From assembly GCA_035948855.1 (NCBI GenBank), contig DASZIT010000040.1, positions 1 to 17,921 on the forward strand: a DNA stretch of 17,921 nucleotides, read 5' to 3'. A model generated the notes under the pieces. It had not been told where the DNA came from, ran no database searches, and worked only from the letters and a program-made list of their open reading frames with translations. The stretch is from DASZIT01 sp035948855. GTDB taxonomy: Bacteria > Actinomycetota > Acidimicrobiia > Acidimicrobiales > RAAP-2. Below are positions 7,124-13,986 of this stretch, in pieces; the stretch's first letter is position 1, and every line of letters starts with the position of its first letter. Both the position numbers and the translations under genes were made by a program.

Positions 7124-7876
7124 GTGAACCGGGTCAAGCTGGGTTTCTTCTCGCTGTCCCGCCGGTCACCGGATGGCGACGACCGGTCGTACCTGGCCTG
7201 GCACCAGCTGGATCACATGCCCGAGCAGTACCAACTGCCGGGGCTGCTCCTCGGCCAACGGTGGGTTTCCACTCCGGAATGCCGAGCCGCCCGGGCGGCG
7301 GAGGACGGCGACTGGTCGGAGGTCGAGCACATCGTCTGCTACCTGATGGGGGAGCCGGTCGACCAGACCATCCACGACTTCTACGCATTGGGCAAGAGCC
7401 TGGCCGATGCCGGTCGGTTCTCCCACTCGCTGCCGTCGCACTATCGCGGCGGACTGGGCCTGGTCGGGACCCGGGCGGCGTCCCGGGCGCTGATCTCGCC
7501 GGAGGTGGTTCCCTTCCGGCCCCACCGTGGCATCTATCTGATCGTCGAGGTGCACCCTGACGGGCCCACGGGGGATGGCCCGACCAGCCCCCCGCCTCCG
7601 CCCCGGTACATGCTCGAGGAGCTGGTCGGCGTCCCCGGCGTCGCCGGAGCCTGGAGGTACGCGAGTTCCGCCACCGCCCGCCATCCACGGTTCACCGAGG
7701 GTGACGTGGAGATGACCGTCTGCTATCTCGACGACGACCCGGCCGCGGTGGGGAAACGGCTCGAGCCGGTGATGGCTCGGGCCGCGGGGGAGAAGTCGTC
7801 ACGGCTGGCACTGGCGGCGCCGTTTGTCTCGATGATGGCCTGGGATCTGGACCCCTTCGCCGGTTGGCGTCCCTGA
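7124..7876 (+). CDS. Conserved protein with two EthD/dimeric alpha-beta barrel-like halves
   Basis: A 250-residue protein of unknown function. The first half contains YLAWHQLDHMPEQYQLPGLLLGQRW (in two parts, 23-47), resembling the W-x2-xH-x-PE-xx-x-PG-xxx-xRW pattern of EthD-like and other dimeric alpha-beta barrel proteins. The second half repeats the theme: a strand (GIYLIVEVHP) followed by YMLEELVGVPGVAGAWRYAS. Thus one chain may carry two ferredoxin-like modules. No catalytic residues are identifiable. GTG 7124 has no convincing SD. It lies 36 nt after korB on the same strand and could be read through from it. It converges with the - strand block, with 70 nt between stops. Confidence 0.68.
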   Translation: MNRVKLGFFSLSRRSPDGDDRSYLAWHQLDHMPEQYQLPGLLLGQRWVSTPECRAARAAEDGDWSEVEHIVCYLMGEPVDQTIHDFYALGKSLADAGRFSHSLPSHYRGGLGLVGTRAASRALISPEVVPFRPHRGIYLIVEVHPDGPTGDGPTSPPPPPRYMLEELVGVPGVAGAWRYASSATARHPRFTEGDVEMTVCYLDDDPAAVGKRLEPVMARAAGEKSSRLALAAPFVSMMAWDLDPFAGWRP

Positions 7877-7946
7877 CCACCTTCGGTCGGGAACTGCCGG
7901 CGACGACGGCGACACGGACGCAGCCGAGCCGACCCACCGCCCCCGG

Positions 7947-8993
7947 TCAGTTGGCGAGTTGCTTGACCTTCTCGATGAGGTCGACGGCTCGCTGATCACC
8001 CACCGGCACCGGGGCCACCTGCAGATGGGTGACGCCGGCTTCGGCGTAGGCGGCGATGCGCTCGGCCACGTGGCCTTCGGATCCACACAGGGAGGTCAGC
8101 TCCAAGAGCTCGTCGGGGACCGCCGCCGCAGCCGCGGCCTTGTCTCCGGCCAGGTAGAGATCCTGGATCTTCTCGGCGGCGGCTTCGTACCCGGAGCGCC
8201 GGGCGACATCGTTGTAGAAGTTCCTGCCCTTGGCCCCCATGCCGCCGATGTAGAGCGCCAGCATCTGCCGGGAGAACTCCTGGATTCCCTTCACCTCCGG
8301 ACCGTCGCCGATGGCCAGGAGACCGCCGGCGGTGATCTGCAGTGGCCCGAGCGCCGGGTCCCGAAGCTTGCCTCCGGCGTCGAGCGCCGATCCCCAGACG
8401 TCCTTGGCTTTTTCCGGCACGAAGATCATCGGGATCCAGCCGGTGGCCAACTCGGCGGTCAAGGCCACGTTCTTCTCGCCCAGCGACGCCACCCAGATCG
8501 GGATGTCGGCCCGGGGCCGGCCGATGATCTTCAGGGCCTTGCCCAACCCGGTTCCCTGATCGGGCGGCAGCGGCAGGGTGAAGATGTCGCCCTCGTAGGT
8601 GAGGGGGGCTTCCCGGGCCCATACCTTGCGGCAGATCTCGATGATCTCCCGGGTGCGGCCGAGAGGGGTGGTGTACGGGACTCCATGGAACCCTTCGATG
8701 ACCTGGGGCCCGGATGCCCCCAGCCCGAGCTCGAAGCGACCGCCGGAGAGCGCGTCGATCCCGGCCGCGGTCATCGCGATCAAGGTCGGCGTCCGGGTGT
8801 AGATCGGGAGGATGGCGGAGCCGATGCTCACCTGATCGGTGAGGGCGGCCAGATATCCCATCAGGCTTGGGCTGTCGAAGCCGTACGCCTCCGCCACCCA
8901 CACCAGATCGAGCCCGGCCTTCTCCATCTCGGCCACCTTGGCCGCCGACTCCCGGAACCCGCCCGAATAGTCGAGCATGGTGGCGATCTTCAT
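7947..8993 (-). CDS. LLM-class (luciferase-like) F420-dependent oxidoreductase
   Basis: A 348-residue TIM-barrel oxidoreductase of the bacterial luciferase-like family. Landmarks are MKIATMLDYSG at the N-terminus, EKAGLDLVWVAEAYGFDS (24-41), TDQVSIGSAILPIYTRTP (52-69), LSGGRFELGLGASGPQVIEG (82-101) and LGRTREIIEICRKVW (111-125), all hallmarks of the actinobacterial F420-using branch. FMN use cannot be ruled out and the substrate is unknown. ATG 8993 is preceded by the SD AGGGAGAA. The order on the - strand (crotonase-like, small ABM-like, LLM) suggests a loosely linked degradative or detoxifying set, which is inference. No F420 biosynthesis gene lies in the window. Confidence 0.88.
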   Translation of the reverse strand: MKIATMLDYSGGFRESAAKVAEMEKAGLDLVWVAEAYGFDSPSLMGYLAALTDQVSIGSAILPIYTRTPTLIAMTAAGIDALSGGRFELGLGASGPQVIEGFHGVPYTTPLGRTREIIEICRKVWAREAPLTYEGDIFTLPLPPDQGTGLGKALKIIGRPRADIPIWVASLGEKNVALTAELATGWIPMIFVPEKAKDVWGSALDAGGKLRDPALGPLQITAGGLLAIGDGPEVKGIQEFSRQMLALYIGGMGAKGRNFYNDVARRSGYEAAAEKIQDLYLAGDKAAAAAAVPDELLELTSLCGSEGHVAERIAAYAEAGVTHLQVAPVPVGDQRAVDLIEKVKQLAN

Positions 8994-9049
8994 TGGTTCT
9001 CCCTGAGCGTCTCGTGCATCCGGTCACCGATCCCGGTGAGCCGGTGGCC

Positions 9050-9055
9050 AGACTA
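9050..9055 (-). promoter_or_regulatory. Candidate -10 element (TAGTCT) for the LLM oxidoreductase gene
   Basis: On the - strand TAGTCT (complement AGACTA at 9050-9055) fits TANNNT and lies about 56 nt upstream of ATG 8993, leaving room for the strong SD. No good -35 is seen. Confidence 0.3.
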
Positions 9056-9113
9056 GTGACTGCCCAACCGGGCGCTCCATTTGCCCCGGGGAGAAGACGC
9101 CGGGGCTCGGCGC

Positions 9114-9386
9114 TCAGCCTTTGATGGTGTTGTGCACGTTGGCGACCATCGGGGCACCCAGCTCGAGACCGGCTTTCGCCAGGATCGGCATCAGTGTCTC
9201 CCCGAATGCCTCGAAATCCGCCAGCGAGTCCCAGATATCGAACACCTGGATCGCCCCGTCGGTCTCGAGGGCCACGTGGAGGCTGCGCCCCTTGGGCGCG
9301 GGGGCGGCGGCCTCAAGTTCTTTGAGGGTACTGTCGTAAATCTCGGTCGTGAATCCCTCTTGGGCGAGGTAGATCCCAACTGCCAT
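9114..9386 (-). CDS. Small ABM-like (dimeric alpha-beta barrel) protein
   Basis: A 90-residue protein, MAVGIYLAQEG to HNTIKG. The layout (a strand, a helix around TTEIYDSTLKELEA, a strand with LHVALETDGAIQVFDIWDS, a helix with ADFEAFGETLMPILAKAG, and a last strand) is that of antibiotic-biosynthesis-monooxygenase or stress-responsive dimeric barrels. No catalytic residue can be assigned. The frame is open upstream to 9509, but ATG 9386 has a strong SD (TGGAGGAATC then ATG), so the start is confident. It lies between the crotonase-like gene (174 nt upstream) and the LLM oxidoreductase (120 nt downstream), all on the - strand. Confidence 0.8.
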   Translation of the reverse strand: MAVGIYLAQEGFTTEIYDSTLKELEAAAPAPKGRSLHVALETDGAIQVFDIWDSLADFEAFGETLMPILAKAGLELGAPMVANVHNTIKG

Positions 9387-9505
9387 GATTCCTCCATTGG
9401 TCGTGCGTGGTGAACGCGGATCGGAAGTGATGCGGATGCTGGAGTCGACCCCGGTTGGATTCGACCCTCCCGGACCATATCTCCGGCAGGACGGGGATGC
9501 TCGGC

Positions 9506-9544
9506 CCACCTGAGCCGCGGGTGGGACCGGCCGCCGGCAGGTGG
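9506..9544 (-). repeat. Inverted repeat downstream of the crotonase-like gene
   Basis: CCACCTG (9506-9512) and CAGGTGG (9538-9544) are perfect 7-bp arms around a GC-rich tip containing CCGGCCGCCGG. It lies 17 nt past the crotonase-like stop on the - strand. It may end that transcript, but there is no T-run. Confidence 0.4.
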
Positions 9545-9560
9545 CGGGAACTCCGCCCGT

Positions 9561-10427
9561 TCAGTCGTAGGTCGGCGGCTCGAATCCGGGAAACAGGTTG
9601 GGCAGGCCGGCGCTCACCCGACCGGTGAACGCCGCCGGCCGCTTCTCGAGGAACGACCGCACCCCCTCGTGGGCATCGTCGGACGTTCCCCGAAAGGACA
9701 TGGCCAGGGAGTCGGCCCGGTGGGCAGCCATCGGGTGGGACTCGCCCAGCATGTGCCACAGCAGCTGGCGGCTCATCGCCACCGACACCGGCGAGGTGTT
9801 CTCGGCGATCTCCGCGGCCAGCGCATAGGCCGCATCGAGGAGGGCCTCGGGGGTATGGATGCTCCTGACCAGCCCGCCGCCGAGCGCCTCCTCGGCGTCG
9901 AACACCCGACCGGTCGCCACCCACTCCATGGCCTGGCTGATCCCCACCAATCGGGGCAGGAACCAGCTCGAAGCCGCCTCCGGCACCAGGCCGCGCCGGT
10001 TGAAGACGAAGCCGATCTTGGCCTCCACCGAGGCCAGCCGGATGTCCATCGGGAGGGTCATGGTGATGCCGACTCCCACCGCCGGACCGTTGATGGCGGC
10101 GATGACCGGCTTCAGCGAGTCGAAGATCCGGAGGGCGACCGTGCCCCCTCCGTCGCGGGGTATGGAGCCATCGTCGCCGGGTGCCACGTAGTCGAAGGCA
10201 CGTTCGCCACCTTGCAGATCGGCACCCGCGCAGAACCCGCGTCCCGACCCGGTGACCACCACCGCCCGCACCGCATCATCGGCATCGGTGCGGTCGAAGG
10301 CGTCGATGAGCTCGTGCCGCATGGTGTTGGTGAAGGCATTCAGCCGCTCGGGCCGATCGAGGGTGATGGTGGCGACGGGGCCCTCCACCTCCAGGCGGAT
10401 GGACGTGTAGTCGATGTCAGAACTCAA
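9561..10427 (-). CDS. Enoyl-CoA hydratase/isomerase (crotonase) family protein
   Basis: A 288-residue crotonase-fold protein acting on an acyl-CoA thioester. The CoA/oxyanion-hole segments are GRGFCAGADL (62-71) and AAINGPAVGVGITM (110-123). The active-site region RRGLVPEAASSWFLPRLVG (144-162) keeps one acid, E150, equivalent to the second glutamate of classical hydratases. The position of the first glutamate is occupied by non-acidic residues (FVFN). This argues for an isomerase or another crotonase activity over a standard 2-enoyl-CoA hydratase. I chose TTG 10427: the in-frame sequence further upstream is non-homologous and overlaps the lipoprotein gene, and GGAGGT sits directly ahead. It begins 22 nt after the lipoprotein stop and is probably co-transcribed with it. 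Confidence 0.88.
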   Translation of the reverse strand: MSSDIDYTSIRLEVEGPVATITLDRPERLNAFTNTMRHELIDAFDRTDADDAVRAVVVTGSGRGFCAGADLQGGERAFDYVAPGDDGSIPRDGGGTVALRIFDSLKPVIAAINGPAVGVGITMTLPMDIRLASVEAKIGFVFNRRGLVPEAASSWFLPRLVGISQAMEWVATGRVFDAEEALGGGLVRSIHTPEALLDAAYALAAEIAENTSPVSVAMSRQLLWHMLGESHPMAAHRADSLAMSFRGTSDDAHEGVRSFLEKRPAAFTGRVSAGLPNLFPGFEPPTYD

Positions 10428-10449
10428 TGGACCTCCAGGTTCGGATCGT

Positions 10450-11751
10450 TCAGCCGACGGTTGAGTCGGAAAAGGTGGCGTAGTCGCCGTCGCCGTTGAT
10501 GACCATGCAGAAGCCGGCGGATGAGCACGATACCGAGGTACCGATCCCGGTGTAGTTGGTGGCCGCCGGGATGACCTTGATGGGGGCCGCCCAGCTGGTG
10601 CCGTCCCAGGTGACGACCGACCCGTTGGCATCGGCCGCCATGCAGAACGTCATCTGCGGGCAGGAGATGGAATCGAGGGTCCCACCGGGATCGATGGGTT
10701 GGGGCGGAGACCAGGCCGGCGAGCCGTTCCGGTAGGAGACGGCCGACCCGTTGACGATGGCGCACAGGGTGGAGGATGGGCAGGAGATGGCGGCAGGATT
10801 GCCGTTGATCGAGGTGGAGGCCGAGGATCCGGGCAGCGTCGGGGACCAGGGCGCGGCTTCCTGCGACCAGGTGTTGCCGTTCCAATCCAGCACCGAGGTA
10901 CCGACCACTGCTGTGCATGTCGACTTCGTCACGCAGGAGACGCCCACCCGTCCGGTGGCGTACAGGGCCACCGCCCCGCCGGGGCCGGCGCCGAATGCCT
11001 CCGGCGCCAGCCACGACCCGTTCTCCCAGGCGTAGGCGTTCCCGGTGTTGTCGACGACGGCGCAGAACTTGTTCGACGTGCAGGACACCGCCGCGTACCG
11101 CGAACCCGCGTGGCCGCTTCCGGGATCGGCGGAGTTGGCCGCCAGCGGCGGTGCCGGCTTCAGCGGGACCGGGGTGATCCAGTTGGTTCCGTCCCCGTTG
11201 GAGACGAACCCGGACCCATCGACGATGGCGCAGAACGGCCCGCCGATGCAGGTGATGGCCGGCATGATCGGCGACCCGCTCGACCCGCTCGACCCGCTCG
11301 ACCCGCTCGACCCGCTCGACCCGGCGGCCGGGGGTGGGAAGTAGACGGACGGATTGGACCAGGCCTGACCGTCCCAGGATTGGGTCTGGCCGGCGCCGAC
11401 GGTCCCCGACGCGTCGCTTTGGTTGGCTCCTCCGCCGACGGCGATGCAGAAGGTGTCGGAGATGCACGATACCGAGGTGAACCCGCCACCCGGCGGGAGG
11501 GTGGCCAGGGGAACCGACCAACCGGGAGCCGGGACGATGGCGGTCGGCACCGCGGTGGTGGGTGGCGTCGTCGTGGGAGGAGGCAGGGGGGTCGTGGTGG
11601 TGGTGCCGGCCGGGGCCGTGTCCCGGGTGATGGGTAGTTGGAGCCCGATCGATCGGGTCAACGCCGCCGGGGAGCCGGAGGTGCCGCAGGCGGACGCAGC
11701 CGCGACCAGGGCCCCCGTCGCTATCAACGCGACAATCCGGCTCTGGCGCAC
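10450..11751 (-). CDS. Secreted lipoprotein, predicted seven-bladed beta-propeller with C-x5-C in every blade
   Basis: A 433-residue exported protein. The N-terminal signal MRQSRIVALIATGALVAAASAC ends in a lipobox-like ASAC, so C22 is the likely lipidated residue. A Thr/Pro-rich linker follows (about 48-72). The rest consists of seven repeats of the form S-x-S-C-x5-C-x-x-V, each usually followed by a W-x-G-x-x-W strand. Cysteine pairs fall at 96/102, 168/174, 224/230, 273/279, 324/330, 364/370 and 409/415, always C-x5-C. The last repeat lacks its Trp strand, while a PGWSVP strand (76-81) precedes the first, consistent with circular closure. An SGS repeat (about 144-160) forms a loop after blade 1. 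Function is unknown; a surface binding or scaffold role is inferred. GTG 11751 has a GAGGGGGAGGG purine run ahead of it. Confidence 0.82.
   Translation of the reverse strand: MRQSRIVALIATGALVAAASACGTSGSPAALTRSIGLQLPITRDTAPAGTTTTTPLPPPTTTPPTTAVPTAIVPAPGWSVPLATLPPGGGFTSVSCISDTFCIAVGGGANQSDASGTVGAGQTQSWDGQAWSNPSVYFPPPAAGSSGSSGSSGSSGSSGSPIMPAITCIGGPFCAIVDGSGFVSNGDGTNWITPVPLKPAPPLAANSADPGSGHAGSRYAAVSCTSNKFCAVVDNTGNAYAWENGSWLAPEAFGAGPGGAVALYATGRVGVSCVTKSTCTAVVGTSVLDWNGNTWSQEAAPWSPTLPGSSASTSINGNPAAISCPSSTLCAIVNGSAVSYRNGSPAWSPPQPIDPGGTLDSISCPQMTFCMAADANGSVVTWDGTSWAAPIKVIPAATNYTGIGTSVSCSSAGFCMVINGDGDYATFSDSTVG
11272..11325 (-). repeat. 9-bp in-frame minisatellite inside the lipoprotein gene
   Basis: CGACCCGCT is repeated five times without error at 11272-11316, followed by a sixth, degenerate copy to 11325. 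On the coding strand it encodes a run of Ser-Gly-Ser. The 9-bp period keeps the frame whatever the copy number, so length can vary without breaking the gene. Confidence 0.9.
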
Positions 11752-11769
11752 CCCTCCCCCTCACTGACC

Positions 11770-11815
11770 GGCGACGACGGCCGGCGACGGCACCGGGCGA
11801 CGGGCGACCGGCGAC
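11770..11815. repeat. GGCGAC repeat cluster in the leader of the lipoprotein gene
   Basis: GGCGAC occurs at 11770, 11783, 11796, 11803 and 11810, spaced 13, 13, 7 and 7 bp. The cluster lies between the candidate promoter and the lipoprotein start, so it would be in the 5' leader (as GTCGCC in the RNA). Confidence 0.6.
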
Positions 11816-11824
11816 CGGTCGGCA

Positions 11825-11853
11825 AGGTTAGCGACCGGCCATCCGGGAACCAA
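11825..11853 (-). promoter_or_regulatory. Candidate promoter of the lipoprotein/crotonase-like unit
   Basis: On the - strand, TTGGTT (complement at 11848-11853), a 17-nt spacer and TAACCT (complement at 11825-11830). The -10 fits TANNNT; the -35 keeps only the TTG. Transcription would start near 11818, giving a leader of about 67 nt. It lies in the 167-nt gap downstream of the DUF1015 gene, which also holds a 10-bp palindrome GCCCTAGGGC at 11878-11887. Confidence 0.4.
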
Positions 11854-11918
11854 GTCGGCTACGGCCAGGCTCCGGCCGCCCTAGGGCCAGGCACGACCAG
11901 CCTTCGGGAGCCTCTCGA

Positions 11919-13121
11919 TCAGGGCGAGAGGGGCCGGAAGACCATGCCGGTGCGAGGCTTGGGATGGAAATAGGTGGTCTTGGGGGGCATCCGCTTGTTG
12001 CTGTGCGCCCATTCGGAGATCTGCCCGACGGTGGCCGGCCGGAGGAGGACCACCGCCTGGGCTCGTTCGGAGCTGATGGCCTCGGCGGCGTCTTGCCAGC
12101 TGTAGCAGAACTCGAGTTCGTGATCGGGGAGCTCGGCGATGACCAGGGCGACCATCGAGGAGTCGAGCTCGGCCCCGGCGGCTTCGGGGGTGCCGTCCTT
12201 CGGGGAAAGGAGCCAGGCCCCGGACGCCATCACCAGGGCCAGGGCCTGGGACTCGCCCAACGCCGTCAACGTCCGCCGGGAGAGATCGCCGACCTTGGTG
12301 ACGTTGAACCACGACGAGAAGGCGTCGACCAGGTCGATGCCCTCCGGGAGGCCGGACAGCACCCGATGGACGGGCCCGACTTCGAGCTGGTCATCGCTGA
12401 GCTCGACCACCAGCGCCATGATCAGGTCGGCCCCCGGAAGCGTCTCGTTCTGCTCGGCCAGCTCTCGGCGGTAGGTGAGGGCGGTCTCGTAGCGGTGGTG
12501 CCCGTCGGCGACCACCACCGGCGAGGATCCGACCGCCTTGCCGACGGCGTCGATGGTGGCCTGGTCGTCGATCACCCACAGCTGGTGGACGACCCCGTCG
12601 TCATCGGTCGCCGTCATCTGGGCCGGACCCGCCGACATGGTCGAGGCGAAGGCCTCGGTCAGCCCCGAGGTGAGCGACAGCCCCCAGATCGGCGACAGGT
12701 TGACCCGGGTGGCCCGCAACAGGTCGAGCCGGTCGCTCTTGGGCTTGGGCAGGGTCTGCTCGTGGGGCAGGATGTCGCCCACACTGTCTTCGTCGATGGC
12801 CAGGGCTCCGATGATCCCGTTGGTCGAGCGACCGGAGGGGGAGGTCATCCGGTAGGCGTAAAAGCTCGGTTCCGGGTCGGCCACCAGGGTGCCCGCCTCT
12901 TGCCAGAAATCGAGCATGGCCCGGGCGTTGGCATATTGATCGAGTCCGGCCCGGTGATCGGGCTCGGGCAGTTCGACCCGCACCGCATTGGCACTGTGCC
13001 GGCCGGCCAGGCGCTTTCGCTCGGGTCGTTCGATGACGTCGTAGGGCGGGGCGATCACCATGTTCATATCGACCCGGGGGGTGTCGTACCGGAGGCCAAC
13101 GAAGGGTTCGAATCTGGGCAT
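11919..13121 (-). CDS. DUF1015 family protein
   Basis: A 400-residue cytosolic protein recognised by the family signatures: the N-terminal start with FEPFVGLRYD, VIAPPYDVI (22-30), an N-x-V-R-V-E-L-P segment (45-52), ILPHEQTLPKPKSDRLDLL (117-135), the central VVVADGHHRYETAL (202-215) and the C-terminal YFHPKPRTGMVFRPL (384-398). The His-rich ADGHHRYE block and the HEQT block are the probable active site. I recall some members being described as free-serine kinases, but I cannot confirm that or say it applies here. ATG 13121 starts the homology; upstream in-frame sequence is unrelated. No strong SD was seen. It is 130 nt downstream of the SGNH gene on the same strand. Confidence 0.85.
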   Translation of the reverse strand: MPRFEPFVGLRYDTPRVDMNMVIAPPYDVIERPERKRLAGRHSANAVRVELPEPDHRAGLDQYANARAMLDFWQEAGTLVADPEPSFYAYRMTSPSGRSTNGIIGALAIDEDSVGDILPHEQTLPKPKSDRLDLLRATRVNLSPIWGLSLTSGLTEAFASTMSAGPAQMTATDDDGVVHQLWVIDDQATIDAVGKAVGSSPVVVADGHHRYETALTYRRELAEQNETLPGADLIMALVVELSDDQLEVGPVHRVLSGLPEGIDLVDAFSSWFNVTKVGDLSRRTLTALGESQALALVMASGAWLLSPKDGTPEAAGAELDSSMVALVIAELPDHELEFCYSWQDAAEAISSERAQAVVLLRPATVGQISEWAHSNKRMPPKTTYFHPKPRTGMVFRPLSP

Positions 13122-13251
13122 GACCCACTGCGTAGCACAGCCGCCGAGGGCCTCGGTTCCGATCCGGGTCCGGCGGTTCTGACGGCCCGCGACACCTCCC
13201 CAAGAAGGGACTTCGAGTCGCGCCCGGGGTCGGCGCCCGGCGGCTGGCGGG

Positions 13252-13986
13252 TCAGACGTCTTGGGCGATGAGCCCGGCCAGCGCCGCCGCCCCGGCCGGC
13301 TGGAGGTGGACCTGATCGGCGGTGAACCATTCCGGATGCGGCGAGGACAGTGAGAACCAGTCGGCCAGTACCGCGACCCCGGGATAGCGGGCCACCCCGG
13401 CGGCCAAGGTGGCGTTGTCCGATTGCTCCCACGAGCGGGGAACATCCACGTTCACGAACACCACCCGCTTGACCCCGGCCGCGGCCTGCATCATGGCGTC
13501 GATGTCCGCCGACGTCACCGTGCCGTTGGTCCCCAACTCCACCACCAGCACACTGCCGAGGGTGCCGGCGGCCCGGTCGGCCTGCACCACCCCGATCCCG
13601 GTTTCGAACTGCCGGCTGACCAGACCGTCGACGGCGATGCCGGGGATGTCGGCCTGGAGGTTCGGCTGCATGTCGATCAGGATCGAGTCGCCGACCGCGG
13701 TGACCGGGCCGGCCACCGCGGCCGGGTTGGTGGTCGTCGTCGGGGTGGCCGGTGCCGTGGTGGTTGGCGGAGCGCCGGTGGTGGCCGGAGGATCGGACGG
13801 GTCGGAAGGGAGCGAGGGGTCGGGGGTGCCGGCGACGTGGACGGCGTTGCCGGAGGCCGACGGCGACGACGAGGATTTGGCCCCCGACCGGTTGGCGATC
13901 GCCAGTCCGGACAGCCCGACGAGCACGGCCAGCAGGACGGCAATCACGACCCGATCAAATCGATTGAACCCGGCCATGGTGCTCAT
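13252..13986 (-). CDS. Membrane-anchored SGNH/GDSL hydrolase-like protein
   Basis: About 244 residues. A single N-terminal membrane segment (about 13-31, VVIAVLLAVLVGLSGLAIA) is followed by a Ser- and Thr/Pro-rich linker (about 36-92) and an extracellular SGNH domain. Block I is AVGDSILIDM (97-106, nucleophile S101), the Asn block is ELGTNG (150-155), and the Asp/His pair is ADQVHLQPAG (223-232, D224 and H227). The domain resembles the SGNH domain found at the C-terminus of acyltransferase-3 proteins, so O-acyl transfer or ester cleavage on an envelope glycan is plausible but unproven. ATG 13986 is chosen; ATG 13977 is equally possible and neither has a strong SD. The start lies inside the 3' end of the MFS gene, implying coupled translation. 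Confidence 0.82.
   Translation of the reverse strand: MSTMAGFNRFDRVVIAVLLAVLVGLSGLAIANRSGAKSSSSPSASGNAVHVAGTPDPSLPSDPSDPPATTGAPPTTTAPATPTTTTNPAAVAGPVTAVGDSILIDMQPNLQADIPGIAVDGLVSRQFETGIGVVQADRAAGTLGSVLVVELGTNGTVTSADIDAMMQAAAGVKRVVFVNVDVPRSWEQSDNATLAAGVARYPGVAVLADWFSLSSPHPEWFTADQVHLQPAGAAALAGLIAQDV

Noticed and set aside
7873..7949. CTGACC...GGTCAG inverted pair in the convergent gap after 7876
   Set aside because: It mostly reflects the two opposing TGA stop codons; arms are 6 bp and 65 nt apart with no T-run.
11272..11325. Possible CRISPR-like array
   Set aside because: The unit is 9 bp, perfectly tandem with no spacers, and in frame within a coding region.
10699..11637. + strand open frames across the lipoprotein gene
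   Set aside because: The - strand frame has a signal peptide and seven regular repeats; the + frames are low-complexity shadows.
13144..13156. CCGAGG-G-CCTCGG palindrome upstream of the DUF1015 gene
   Set aside because: The arms are separated by a single base, so it cannot form an ordinary hairpin, and short GC palindromes are expected by chance here.
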